Source: Azolla caroliniana
Taxonomy: Eukaryota > Polypodiophyta
Assembly: GCA_043228905.1 (NCBI GenBank)
Contig: JBHGNT010000001.1
Coordinates: forward strand, 24,180,001 to 24,244,000
Direction: 5' to 3'
DNA: 64,000 bases
The notes beneath the pieces were generated by a model, which saw only the letters and a list, made by a program, of their open reading frames with translations, had not been told where the DNA came from and did no database searches. Positions within the stretch are counted from its first letter, which is position 1. The number at the start of each line of letters is the position of its first letter. The translations under genes were made by a program, and so were the position numbers. Below, piece by piece: positions 42,518-52,974 of the stretch.

Positions 42518-42654
42518 GTATATGAGGCTTCCGATAATTTTTTCGAAACCGTTTCTCGTTGCAGGTTGGGCCGGAGTTAGGACGTAGCTTCAGGTTCCGG
42601 TCCAAGGGTGTGGGATCAGTCGGCATTCCATCATGCCGAACTTGTACATCATAT

Positions 42655-43683
42655 TTAGCACATAGTGTCTTTGTGAGAGCAATATGCCATCGGGTGTAAA
42701 TAATGAAGGTCCCCCAAGTCCTTCATTTCAAATGCATCCAACAACTGGGACTTCACTCTCCCAATTTCATCCAGTCTGGGTCTAGTGATGACTAAATCAT
42801 CAACATATAGCATGATACAAACCGGACCGTCCAGACCTTTCCAGATGAACAATGACGAGACGGACTTTGAGGCCGCAAACTCCATCTTACGCAACCTGTG
42901 TGTGATCTTCGCATTCCAAGCTTGGGGGACTTGCTTCAGACCGTAAAGAGACTTCTTGAGTCGGGATACTGTCGACTTGTTCATCTCTGATTGGAAACCG
43001 GGGGGTTGGATCATATAGACCCGTTCTTCAAGGTCACCTTGAAGAAACACATTCTTCACGTCCATTTGGTGAAGATGTCATCCCCTTGCCACAACAATAG
43101 CCAGTACCACACGAACCGTCGTCATCTTTGCTACCGGAGCAAAGGTCTTGTCGTAGTCGATTCCGTGGGTCTGTGTGTATCCCTTTGCCACTAACTGGGC
43201 CTTGTACCGGTTGACCGAACCGTCGACATTGTACTTCACCTTATATACCCATTTGCAACTGATCGGTTTACACTGTTGGGGAGGGTCAACCAGGTCCCAT
43301 GTGTCGTTCGCATCAAGTGCCCGCATTTCTTCCTCCATATCAACACGCCAATTTGCATCTTTTGCTACTTCTACGTAGCTCTTTGGCTCACGCACTTCCG
43401 CCACCTTAGTCATGTACACATAATGATGCGCCATGTACTCATTGTATCCGTACCTCATGACAGTTTTCTTTTGATGAGTTGATTGGCGTAACTTTTCGTT
43501 ACCCGGTTTGAGGCCCTTCTTGGCCGGTTCAGACTTCCTTTCTGAAGATCCGCCTTCTTCCTTTTTGGGGTCAGATTTGTTTCGATCTGACCCTCCACTA
43601 CCGGTATCATATTCTGGCATCTTCTTCTTCCCCTTCTCTTTGTGCGTGAACCATCTCCTCGGTTCGTTGCGCGGGGAGAGCAC
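42655..43683 (-). pseudogene. Reverse transcriptase of Copia F
   Basis: 43683-43078 encodes the linker and RT fingers (DANDTWDLVDPPQQCKPISC, CKWVYKVKYNVDGSVNRYKA, AQLVAKGYTQTHGIDYD). 43065-42655 continues with DVKNVFLQGDLEERVYM, SRLKKSLYGLKQVPQAWNAK and MLYVDDLVI, the Y-V-D-D loop. 42650-42530 holds the thumb in other frames. A frameshift at about 43070 and others break it. Confidence 0.8.
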
Positions 43684-43929
43684 AACAAAGTCTCCACTAC
43701 TTGCCGGTTCTTCATCCGACTGGTCATCTCGACTCAGCCGCTCATTCGGCCCATTTAACCGAAATGAGATCGGACTCTCATCTAGAGTACCAAAGTCTTC
43801 ATCTTCTACCTGGACCTCTTCGGGCTCACTAGCCTCATCTTCAGGAATCGGGTCGGAGTCAGAAGTTGGAGTCGGTACAGAGTACCATGATGCCGATTCA
43901 TCAAACTCGACATCTCGGCTTACTCGGAC

Positions 43930-44640
43930 CTATTTAGTATGGGGGTTATAACACTTATACCCCTTCTGCTCATGCGAGTAACCGACTAGGATGCACTTCT
44001 CTGACTGCGGATCCAACTTCCTCCGCTTATCATCCGGTACATGCACATATGCTATGCTACCAAAGATCTGAAGGTGCCTCAAATTCGGCTTCTGCCCGAA
44101 ATATAGCTCGTGTGTTGACACCTTGTCACCGATCCGTTTTTGGATGTAGACGGCCGTCCGTACTGCCTCAACCCAGTAGAATTTGGGCATGCTCTTCTCC
44201 TCTAGCATTGCCTTTGCCGCGTTGACAATTGACCGATTCTTTCTCTCAGCCACACCGTTTTGTTCTGGTGTGTATCGGCACCTGAATTCTCTCCGAATTC
44301 CGTTCTGCTGCAAATAATTGTTCAATTGGCCAGTATAGTATTCTTTTCTGCCATCGGATCGTAGGCACTTGATCTTCCTCTCTGTCTCCCTTTCGACTAA
44401 GCTTTGAAGGTTCTGGAAACAGTCGAAGACTTCGCTTTTCTTCTCGATGAGGTAGATCCACGTGTGCCAACTATAGTCGTCGATGAAGGAGACGAAATAT
44501 CAAATCCCGCCAAGACTAACATTGTGTGCTGGTCCCCATACATCCGAAAGGATTAGGTCGAGCTTGTTATGGCTCCAGTTTTGTTTGGTGGGGAATGGAA
44601 GCCGGTGTTGTTTCCCAAGTTGGTAGGCTTCACATATTTG
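43930..44640 (-). pseudogene. Integrase of Copia F
   Basis: The minus frame 44325-43930 contains YTPEQNGVAERKNRSIV with the catalytic Glu and ILVGYSHEQKGYKCYNP. 44640-44246 holds the first half with the D sites in shifted frames. 43930-43700 is the linker towards RT. The core order matches H and K. Stops are present. Confidence 0.75.
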
Positions 44641-45177
44641 GGTCTTCTAGCCACTAAACTCGGCAATCCGAACACAACCTGTTTCGATTGCAGATCTTGA
44701 AGCCTTCGATAGTTGACGTGGCCGATCTGCTTATGCCAGAGATCAATGTCTGATTCAATCTTCTATCCTTTGGCAAACATGGCGGTGCCGACATCATTAA
44801 TGTTGAGGATGAACATCCTCCCTTCTCTGCGCCCTTGCGCAATTATCTGGCCTTCTTCCTCGATGAAGCACTCGAGGTGTGTAAACCACACCTGCATTCC
44901 CTGGTCGACTATTTGTCCGACCGATACCAGGTTCTTTGAGATAGTTGGAACGTGTAATACGTTCATCAACTTTCCTTTTTGTCCGACATGGCTTAAAGGG
45001 ACTTCTCCGACATGCACAATTGGGTGAGGGGTGTCATCTCCGGTTTCAACAATCCCCGGATGTTCCAGTTTCTCTAAAAACGAGAACCATTCTTCATGGC
45101 TCGTCATATGGTTAGATGCTCTGGAATCAACATACCACACTTCCTCCGGTCCGGTGTCGTGAAGTAAGAAAGCATCA
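44641..45177 (-). pseudogene. Protease and gag-pre-integrase region of Copia F
   Basis: The frame 45140-44763 starts MWYVDSRASNHMTSHEEWFS; the active site is V-D-S-R-A, with Arg replacing Gly. Then come VLHVPTISKNLVSVGQIVDQ and a GRMFILNIND segment. The protease is inactive as it stands. The upstream part is cut by an insert at 45178. Confidence 0.75.
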
Positions 45178-46185
45178 CATTAAAAGTCTACAATAAGATA
45201 AATACGTAATGAAAATAAAATAAACCTTTATAATGTTAATAACATACTATGATAATATTATACATTATATGTCGAGACAAAAAAAAAAATATCTATTATA
45301 TTACATGGACAAGAAAGGACTTGAACTAATAAACCCTACCTTATGATACTCAAAGGTTACCATTTAGCCTATACTAATAATTTACAAAATAATATATGAT
45401 TTGAAGTAGTATTTTATAGTCTAAACCATATAATATAATACATGCACACCATATAGCAAATTACATGGGCAAAAGAGGACTTGAACCAACAACCTCATGG
45501 CATTCAAACCTTACCATTTAGCCTATACTTATAATGTGTATAAATATGTGTCTTGTTTTCATTTGAAGTAGTATTATATGGTTTAAACCATCAAACGTGC
45601 TACATGTGCACCATATAGCACACATTCAAGAGCCTCTCTGCATGTGCGCCACATGGCCCACATGTAGAACCATCTCTTCCCTATAAAAGGAGAAGGAAGT
45701 ATAGACAAAAGGACCCAAGAAATAAGATTGAGAGGATTATATTGGATCTAGAGAAAGATATATTATAATAGAGAAAGAGGGAGAGAAAGGTATCTTGTTA
45801 AGAGAAGAGAAGAGCTAGCTTGGTGGTTGTGGTCCTCAACTCGCAACGGAAGGGCGGTGGTTAGAGTCTTATACTTGTCGAGAGATTGAAGGGAAGACTA
45901 TGGTTTACTATTAAGAAAGAGGATGGTGGTTATCTTGCGAGACAAGAATTGAAGGTTCAACGACGCTTGCAACCATTTTGTAACTCTTTCATGAAAATGA
46001 TTATAAATTTCATATATTTTCTCAAATATTATTTTATATCTTATCTTGTCATATCTTATATTCCTTAAAAATCCTATCTTGTCATATCTTATTGATCTCT
46101 ATTCACTCCATCTCTACTCTTTCATCTCTTCCGTCCATAATCCCAACGATTCCTTCCTCACTTTCACGATATCTTTTATCTGCGC
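45178..46185 (+). mobile_element. LTR-like insert in Copia F, with two tRNA-like box pairs
   Basis: Copia F is interrupted between protease and gag for about 1 kb. The insert has a TATA-like CCCTATAAAAGGAGAAGG at about 45680 in the plus orientation. On the minus strand it carries two tRNA-like pairs: GGTTCAAGTCC with TAGGCTAAATGG (45484-45535) and AGTTCAAGTCC with TAGGCTAAATGG (45318-45371). No ORF of note. Edges are approximate and no target duplication was found. Confidence 0.5.
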
Positions 46186-47227
46186 AATGCTACTCTTCTA
46201 GGCAAGCCATGTCACAACACCGGAAGTGGTCTTCTTCATCGAGTTGGCCTTGTGCTTCATCACAAAGGCTGACCCCTTTCCGGTTTTCTCGGTTCCGGAT
46301 CCTTCCGATCCTTCTGTGTAGTGTGAGCTTTGCCAGTTTCCTTGTCCGATCTTGCCGGATCCGGATTTATCCGAATCGGCGCGCTTCTTCTAGCACTCGC
46401 TTTCTTTGTGGTCTTTCTTGCCACAGTACCAGTATTCCATGTCGGCCTTTTCTTGCTAGTTTTCGGCACTGGCTTGACTCCCCCTGCTTGTGGAGGGTGC
46501 GGAACTACTGTCGGCACTGTCTCTGTGCCTTCTGTTCTGCTCTTACCGGCCACCTCCATTGCGTGCCAACCCACCTCGTCCTCCACGCCCATGGGGTTGA
46601 TCCGCTTCCGTGTACAACATCTGACTGTATGATTGAGTGGTCCTCGACTCACTCGCGTGGTTTTCTTCGACCATCAACATTGATTGTAAGTCGAAGAAGG
46701 ACGGTGGTTTCTCCCGTGTGCAAATTGCCATCCGGATTGGCCCGTACCGTTGTGTTAGACCACCGAGATAGATCTGGACCATCTCGTCTTCGTCCACCAT
46801 CACATTGATGGACCTGAGCGCGTCACAAATCTCTTTTATCTTAGTGGCGTAGTCCGTAACTAACATATCTCTTTGCTGGATGTTGTTCAGCACTTGCCGG
46901 AGCTGCAACTTACGGGCTCTAGTACTTGCAGCGAAAATCTTCCTTTGGCGTTTTTGCATCCTTGATGTAGCCGAGCATCTGATCGTGCACACCGGACGCG
47001 AGGTAGTGCAATACTCGGCTCGCTACTTGCTCCCATGCCGGGAAGTCTTTGTGTGCCGGCTCCGGTGCTACCTCGTTAGTTCCTTCCACATAGCTCCAAT
47101 ATCCCTGCCCCAACAGGTATTGGTGCATTTTATATGACCAAGATGCATAGTTGCTCTGGTCGAGCTTTTCTGTCGGAAGTGAACTTACCATTCCTTTATC
47201 CATCTTAGGTTCTCTTCTGTTCTTCAA
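46186..47227 (-). pseudogene. Gag of Copia F
   Basis: 47227-46919 starts MKNRREPKMDKGMVSSLPTE with the W-S-Y-K-M-H-Q-Y-L segment of Copia Gag. 46992-46543 has LRQVLNNIQQRDMLVTDYAT and MVQIYLGGLTQRYGPIRMAI. Near 46440 a zinc knuckle reads YWYCGKKDHKESEC, with the first Cys lost. Frameshifts split it. Confidence 0.75.
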
Positions 47228-47282
47228 TGGGTGTTAGGGTTTGTCTTCACCAGTAGCTCGTCGGCTGTAGAGGTTCTCAACC

Positions 47283-47300
47283 CTCAACGCTCTGATACAA
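47283..47300 (-). promoter_or_regulatory. Primer binding site of Copia F
   Basis: In element orientation TTGTATCAGAGCGTTGAG follows the 5' LTR. It is the Met-initiator primer site with one change from TGGTATCAGAGC. Confidence 0.8.
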
Positions 47301-47415
47301 TGTGAAAGTTAGCGTGCGGAAGCGTATGCCAAACCGGCTCTACCTAATAGTAACAGTAAAGAGAAGAAGGTTTAATGGAAGCTTAACATATAGAATAAGC
47401 ATAAACAGGAGAGAC

Positions 47416-47477
<62 letters not shown>

Positions 47478-47808
47478 CAGAACATAAACACAACTCAATA
47501 CAAAATAATACTCTCAATATTCTGTACATAGAATGTGCTCAGAGAGCACTTTTATACAAGTCCATAAAGGACTGATAGAAGTACTGACATGTACTTCAAT
47601 GCTCATACGAGCAACTGTCATAGACTCCCAAAAATATGCCTACGTACTAGGCTGGATCCGTAGGCCTCTAACGGCCTACCAGTTTCAATCCAATCCGGGT
47701 CTCCGATCCGGCTCCTGGTTCCGGATATCATCCGGACATCGATCCGGTTCTCCGTTCCGGATACCGATCTGGATCCGGTTGAGCTTGCTTGCTAAACAGG
47801 CTCCAACA
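47301..47808 (-). repeat. 5' LTR of Copia F
   Basis: In element orientation it starts TGTTGGAGCCTGTTTAGC and ends AACTTTCACA. A long (GA)n tract lies at about 47415-47472. It pairs with 40836-41260. Confidence 0.8.
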
Positions 47809-48305
47809 AACCATATGGATGATGTCGCGACATCTTCACCCTACAACATGTATCACATGTTTGAACATAGTGTTCGACAAATCTTCGCATATGAGGCCAC
47901 CAAAATGATTGTTGTACTAAATCCAATGTTTTAGTACTACCAAAATGCTCGACTGTGTATGTGTCATGACAGTTTTGTACTATTCAAAGGCGGCACGAAC
48001 CATTGAGAACATACAAAAGTTTCTTAAAGAAGAGTAATCCATTATGACATTCGAATGATTGATAATCTATACCTGGTTGTTGTGATCGTGAACAAGATGC
48101 CCGAGAAGGATCAATTTGATCTAGAATAGCTTGAGCGAAAACATCCGTCTTCAAATCTTCAAGTATGGTATCGATAATGCAGGAATCCAATGGAGTGTCA
48201 AAGACCCATGTTGCTTGAAGTCATGCCAGACCCAAGATTACTTGCTTTTTATTGTCGAAGATTGGATCACCAGGACGAGGGTCTAGATACGAGCCTCGTG
48301 ATAAT
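47809..48305 (-). pseudogene. RNase H end and integrase zinc finger of element E
   Basis: The minus frame 48190-47984 reads MDSCIIDTILEDLKTDVFAQ and ECHNGLLFFKKLLYV. Next (47930-47810) comes a zinc-finger end with the pattern YVQTCDTC. This joins, across Copia F, to the integrase at 40835. Above 48190 the frame is degenerate and then cut by Copia G/N. Confidence 0.7.
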
Positions 48306-48841
48306 TGTTAGGAATCGACCGGCCACAACCGGATTCACGTTCGTGTTCGTGTATAAAAGCCTAGAACTAGTACACATACAAGAAAAACGTGCAGACATAG
48401 AGACGCCGATATTTTACGTGGAAACCCCAAAATGGGAAAAACCATGGAGGTTCACAAACCCCAAGAAAAACATATCACTATAGTCGAGAGGAAGTACAAA
48501 TACGGAACTCAGAGGCAACGACCTCAAGTTCTCCTTCGTCTAACAAACGGTTGCAGAGTTACACTCTCACTCTCTCTCACACTTACAGTTACAGAGGCAA
48601 TTAACTCGTTCTCACTTTTCACTAATGATAAACTACTCTAGCTATAAGGTTTGCCCTAGTTGCTTATAAAACAAAGCAACTTTCTGGCTATTTACAAGTA
48701 TAGCCCCCAAGAGGCATTTTTGACTATTTACAATTATAGTCTTCCGAAACGATTTCGATTTCGGTTTCGGTTTCGGCCTCAGCCAAGATACTCACCAACA
48801 CGGTACTTCTCTTCCCATCCGGAGGGACATGTTTTCCAACA
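48306..48841 (-). repeat. 3' LTR of Copia G/N
   Basis: In element orientation it starts TGTTGGAAAACATGTCCC and ends CGATTCCTAACA. A polypurine tract, AAGGGGGATTT, lies directly before it (48842-48852). The partner LTR is outside the window. Confidence 0.7.
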
Positions 48842-48848
48842 AAATCCC

Positions 48849-49094
48849 CCTTCACTCTGACATAGGGTACTTCACCAAACCGACTCTCTGTCGGCACACG
48901 CTTAGCTTTTCGGCTGACAGCACCTTCGTGAGCATATTATCCATTTTAGGCCGTGTGGATCTTCACTAGAGAAAATAATTTTCTTCTACCTGTTCTCAGA
49001 GCCAATGATATCTTCTCTGGATGTGTTTGGTTCTCAAGTGGTAGGTGGCATTTTTCGCAAGGTAGATGGCACTCTGGTTGTTGCAATAGAGTTG
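48849..49094 (-). pseudogene. RNase H C-terminus of Copia G/N
   Basis: Minus strand: QLYCNNQSAIYLAKNATYHL, RTKHIQ, then KMDNMLTKVLSAEKLSVCRQ, the usual Copia RNase H tail, ending in TGA close to the polypurine tract. Two stops are inside. Confidence 0.75.
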
Positions 49095-49139
49095 GATTCT
49101 GTTACCGATTAGGAACACGGTCTACGGTCAGTCCTTCGA

Positions 49140-49480
49140 ACTAGACCTCCAAGTGACTGTGAAACACGGTGGCGTCTGTGCGTAATACGTAGGAGAATGT
49201 TCCTCGTAACCTAGCAGCGTATAAGGGAGACGACTACAACCAAACTCCTTAACAGTGGCTACACACTCACGTTGCTTACTTCTACACTCTCAGGTATTAC
49301 AGGCACACAGTAGATTAGCAGTAGCTATACATAAGTATCAAAGAAGATAGAATTCTATTATGATACGCTTCTTTACATTCCAAAATTACACGCTACCTCT
49401 ATCAGAGGTTTTCTGCCCTTTATATACGCAGGGTGGTCTTTTTAGCCGTTCACGCTGTCGTAGTGTATTTCGTACACTAC
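49140..49480 (-). repeat. LTR-like segment in M, minus orientation
   Basis: On the minus strand CTGCGTATATAAAGGGCAG gives a TATA box at about 49418-49436. The stretch has no ORF. Edges are uncertain; the plus-strand left edge may be TGACTGTG at 49154. Confidence 0.35.
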
Positions 49481-49489
49481 GTGAAAAAG

Positions 49490-50210
49490 TAAAAAAATAA
49501 TATAAACGATTTAATTACATATAAATAAATAAAATAATATATCAAGATATTTATCACGTGCATAGGACAGGATTCGAACCTTGTACCTCCACATAGCCAA
49601 ACCTCAACTTTACCATTATACTACCTTATCTTTAGTGTTTTATAAATAGATTTAATAACTATAAGTCCTTTATTTGCGCCTACCTTTATTAAAAGGTAAA
49701 TCATGTATTTTTAGAGTGCGTGAATATTTTATAGAAAAACGCAAGCAACTAAAAAGTGACTCATGCACATCTAGCGTGCATGAGCACTATATTTAGCAAA
49801 TAAAAGCAAGGATTAGAAAAGCATCACATGCACATTTAGTGTGCATGAACATATTAGAAAAAGCATGTAGTTATGCTTAGTCTCTCCCATCACTACATAA
49901 GGATGGGGAGCACAATGTAATAGGTGTGTGAAATATTTGGAAATTGGATATATTTCCGAAAACACCAACCGATTAATATAATCGTGGGATTCACGAAAAT
50001 AATATAATCTATACTTGTGGGATTCACAAGTTTCTTATATCTTTCTTTCAATCTAAATACATATTCTTATCTAAATATTGATTAATCGAATACAATACAC
50101 TCGTGGGATTCACGAAATTTCTATCTCTCTTTGTAATAATCTATTCATTACTAGCCTTATTTGTATTTTTCTTTCTCCTAGTCCAAAACCCCGGTGGTTC
50201 CCACCCGACT
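49490..50210 (+). repeat. LTR- or leader-like segment with hairpins and tRNA-like boxes in M
   Basis: AT-rich, without an ORF. On the minus strand 49555-49625 it has GGTTCGAATCC and GTAGTATAATGGTAA, a good tRNA-type B and A box pair. Two near-perfect inverted repeats, CATGCAC-7nt-GTGCATG, lie at 49762-49782 and 49827-49847. Three GGGATT hairpins lie at 49982-50115. It ends before the Gypsy integrase fragment. Confidence 0.4.
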
Positions 50211-50319
50211 CACGCAAACGATCCGGAGCCGAAAGGCACGACAACGCTTCCTGCGTGAACCGTTACATGCGTTACAATCTTATATTATTTCCTATTCCTA
50301 CGCTCTTGTCCGTCGGTTA

Positions 50320-50655
50320 CCGTTAGATCCCTTCCAAAAGTGGGGATTGAATTTTGTGGGCCCCTTCACACCGGTGGTGGCCCGTACAGGCAATAAATAC
50401 ATATCGGTAGCCACAGATTACTGCACCAAGTGGGTAGAAGCAAAGGCACTACGGGAGAATACGGCGGCCATCATAGCGAGATTCCTTTACAAACACATCT
50501 GGTGTCGGTTTGGCTGTCCAATTGAGCTTTTCAGTGACTAGGGGAGCCACTTTCTGAATACGGTCGTTCGAGAACTAACGCATCATTACGCCGTAGTCCA
50601 CAAGAAAAGTACGCCATATTACCCACAGGCGAATGGGTTAGCAGAATCCACATGA
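50320..50655 (+). pseudogene. Tat-like integrase fragment in M
   Basis: The frame reads LPLDPFQKWGLNFVGPFTPV, VATDYCTKWVEAKALRENTA, FGCPIELFSD then a stop, GSHFLNTVV, and YYPQANGLAEST. It holds the D, D and E sites of the core and resembles the integrases of A and B. Nothing upstream of it (gag to RNase H) is present. It ends in a tandem repeat at 50649. Confidence 0.75.
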
Positions 50656-50735
50656 TTGGGAGACATCAGAAAATAGGTTCACATGATTGGGAGACATCAG
50701 AAAATAGGTTCACATGATTGGGAGACATCAGATTA
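50649..50735. repeat. 31-bp tandem repeat
   Basis: Two and a part copies of a 31-bp unit beginning CACATGATTGGGAGACATCA at 50649, 50680 and 50711. Confidence 0.9.
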
Positions 50736-50889
50736 TAGTGTTAATGTTGAGAGGCAATAGTCCAATTGGATTCAAGAAGCAAAAGTTTCAAGGAGACCAA
50801 ATCAAAATCTGGTGTATTTTTCGCTCTGGAAGCTGAGGATGAGGTTGTTTATGAACCGGAAGGTGTGGTTGTTTGTGAGCTACAAGTCA

Positions 50890-51075
50890 TTTAGTCACGC
50901 ATAAGCTGAGCAGGAAACGCCAATCGACGTGTGGCAGGAGGACCTCCAGCACAAAGATGACGAGGTAGCCGAGCAGGATGTCGGTGGTTATGAAGGCCTT
51001 GGTGAGAGAGATGAGGCAGCCACGAGCTCCACGGGAGCTATCAACATGATGCGGAGGTTGAGGCCAGTAAAGTGC
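50890..51075 (-). pseudogene. Captured fragment of a polyol/sugar transporter (MFS) gene
   Basis: The minus frame reads SSRGARGCLISLTKAFITTD, then ILLGYLVIFVLEVLLPHVDW and RFLLSL. Plant polyol and inositol transporters have SSRG, L-x-S-x-x-x-x-F-I, ILLGY and LGWRF in this order around the fourth and fifth membrane spans. Just upstream, in another frame, lies LRIMLIAPV, similar to the ALMIAPVYT segment that precedes them. It is a fragment with a frameshift, surrounded by element M, so probably a copied piece of a host gene. Confidence 0.55.
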
Positions 51076-51860
51076 CGGCCGGACAGAGGGATCGACAACC
51101 AGCCGACAGCCGACGCCGAGACCGATGGACGACAACGACTAGCTGGACAGATGATCTAGTAGCCGGTGGTCCACATTGGATAATCGGCCGAATAGGTGGC
51201 CCGGTAGCTGACAAACAGGCGGTGATGGCGACGGTGACAGCTAGCCAAGGACTGAGCCGGTCCGACAGTTTGACAACCAACAGACGGCGGCGGCCGGATA
51301 GACACGACCGGCGGACAGAACTGACTAGACAGCCATGGACAACTAGAGACGAATAGCCGGATGGACAGAGAGCCGACTGGCGGACAGAGACACGAGGGCC
51401 AAGAGCCGGTTGGACAGAAGGGGTGGGAAAATCGCCCCTTCGAAACAAGAGAAGATAGGAACGAAAAGAAGGCAAAGGCGGGAGCAAGCAACAAGCAGCG
51501 GAAGAAAGAAAAAGAAGAAAGAGAAAACGAAGAAAAAGAATAAAAAGATGCAGACAGAAAGCAAGCTGAAGGAAAAAAAGAAAAAAAAAGAAAGAAGAAG
51601 AAGAGGGAAAGGCAAAGAGAGAGAGGGGGCCATAGGGCATCTTGAGGGAATCATCAGAATGTCAAGAAATGGAAGGGCATTCGACAAAATTTTAGAAAAT
51701 GAAAGGGTATACATGAGGGAAATCATTGATGTCACCACAAAATCAATTCCTTTAGCAAATTCTCTACACTCGTCTCTCTATCATATCAATTCGATGCAGA
51801 GAACCTAGCCAAAACCATTTGATGTCTCACATCAAGCGTGAAGTGTTGGACGGAAGATGG
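51076..51860. other. GC-rich then purine-rich low-complexity DNA in M
   Basis: 51076-51420 repeats CCGGACAG and CGACAG words. 51430-51625 is strongly purine on the plus strand (runs of AAGAAGAAAG type). The ORFs here on both strands are products of composition. 51640-51860 is ordinary sequence with no recognised gene. Confidence 0.4.
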
Positions 51861-51909
51861 CCAACAAGTGGGTGGCCATAGTAAAGCTCATCCCGGGGCG
51901 GACAGCCAC

Positions 51910-52135
51910 ACGGTCGAGACGTGCGGCTGAAAGGATGGCCGAGAGGTGCGATCAAGAGCACGGTCTAGAATACCACAGAGACGCGTTGTTGAGAAGACGG
52001 TTGGGACACGCAACCAAGAGGACAGTCAAGATGCGCGGTCGAGAGTATGACTGAGACGCGTGGCCAAGAGTATGGTCGAGACGCGCGTCCGAGAGTACAT
52101 CCCAGATGCGCGACTGAGAGTAGGGCCGAGTGACG
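51910..52135. repeat. 25-bp minisatellite in M
   Basis: About eight degenerate units of 25 bp with the core GAGACGCG and GAGAGTA; five units in register run from 52010 to 52134. They are CG-rich. Confidence 0.7.
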
Positions 52136-52396
52136 GCCGCAAAGACAACCAAAGAGAAGACGAAGAAGTAAGTGTACGAAGAAGAAAAAGAAATAAGAGA
52201 AGAGGGGTAGAGAGGAGAATTTCACAAGCTCAAGGGTATCCATTAAAATTTCAAAACTTTGAGGGTAAAAAACGAAAATTTCTAAAACCAAGGGGTACAA
52301 ATCATGGAATGCCGAAAACACAACTCACATGATGAAAGAAAGAATACACAAACACACAATATGATTTCATGACCCATGCCGCAATGAACTAGCTAA

Positions 52397-52602
52397 TTGG
52401 TGTATGATCCAATCGCGCGTAGTGCTGATCGAACGAGAAGGTTCGAGTCAAGCAAGGCTTCGATCGAAGTTATCAATCGTAGAGCAGTAATCCAGTCAAG
52501 GGAGTTTCCGACCATTGAGATGACCGATGGAGTTCCAGTCGAGAACAGTTGCCATGGCGAGTGGGTTCACCGTGCAATGCACTATCCCACAGGCGTGCCA
52601 TG
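52397..52602 (+). pseudogene. Accessory ORF tail and conserved pre-LTR block in M
   Basis: The frame before the LTR ends EWVHRAMHYPTGVPCVTRK; element B has PWVRCARHCPTGVPCVGL at the same place. The DNA block CACTATCCCACAGGCGTGCC and then ATG lies directly against TGTTACCC. Only the last part of the accessory ORF seems to remain here. Confidence 0.5.
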
Positions 52603-52964
52603 TGTTACCCGTAAGAATATACGGGAAGGCATAAGGGGTGGAACACGATAATGTGGTTGATGTGTATGTGTAATGTGTATGAGTGTGTGAGGATGAGTAT
52701 CTCTATGAACACATGCACATTTGTGTGTATGTGTACAAAGGTGAGAAAGTGGGTAAGTATAACTCCCTACTTGTCTCATTCTTTATTTGTAACAATTACC
52801 TCTTGTACTACATAAACCCCACCCATGGGGCATAATGTAATATAGATTTTTCCCCTCTCATTTTGTATCACTTCTTATTTTCACTGTCCTGGTTTCTCTC
52901 TCTCACGTAACCCCCTTGGGAGGGGGCTGGAGCCATTTTAAACTTCACCCCCTACCCATTAACA
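52603..52964 (+). repeat. 3' LTR of the Tat-like element in M
   Basis: It starts TGTTACCCGTAAG and ends CCCATTAACA; 362 bp. TG-rich words are frequent in its first half. GATTC follows at once. No clear TATA box was seen. Confidence 0.6.
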
Positions 52965-52974
52965 GATTCTTCCT

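Larger units (their letters stand above)
40836..47808 (-). mobile_element. Minus-strand Ty1/Copia element F with both LTRs, decayed
   Basis: LTRs at 40836-41260 and 47301-47808, an initiator-Met primer site next to the right LTR and a polypurine tract next to the left LTR. All Copia domains are present but broken. No matching target duplication was found (GGCTC on the left, AACCA on the right), although element E's reading resumes on both sides. A further LTR-like insert splits it at about 45178-46185. It is the same family as H and keeps the RT that H lost. Confidence 0.85.
39298..48305 (-). mobile_element. Chromodomain Ty3/Gypsy element E, with Copia F nested inside
   Basis: The minus-strand element consists of its 3' LTR (39298-39749), chromodomain and integrase (39780-40835), the inserted Copia F (40836-47808), and then integrase zinc finger and RNase H end (47809-48305). 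The rest is cut off by Copia G/N at 48306. Left flank CCCGG is probably one copy of its target duplication. It is the same family as D. It is itself inserted in Copia J. Confidence 0.8.
49100..52964 (+). mobile_element. Composite Tat-like insertion M inside Copia G/N
   Basis: Flanked by GATTC at 49095-49099 and 52965-52969, and beginning and ending with LTR-like termini (TGTTACCG at 49100; ATTAACA at 52964). Inside are a minus-oriented LTR-like piece (about 49140-49480), a plus-oriented LTR-like piece (about 49490-50210), a Tat-like integrase fragment, a host transporter fragment, satellite-like DNA, the conserved pre-LTR block and a 3' LTR. The two outer LTRs do not align well, so M is probably several events on one insertion. 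Confidence 0.5.

Noticed and set aside
46092-46808. 238-codon plus-strand ORF
   Set aside because: It overlaps the degenerate Gag of Copia F on the other strand and the LTR-like insert; composition is Ser/Arg/Cys-rich without motifs.
51041-51640. 199-codon minus-strand ORF rich in Phe, Ser, Leu
   Set aside because: It is produced by the purine-rich plus strand and GC-rich repeats; no domain or conserved motif.
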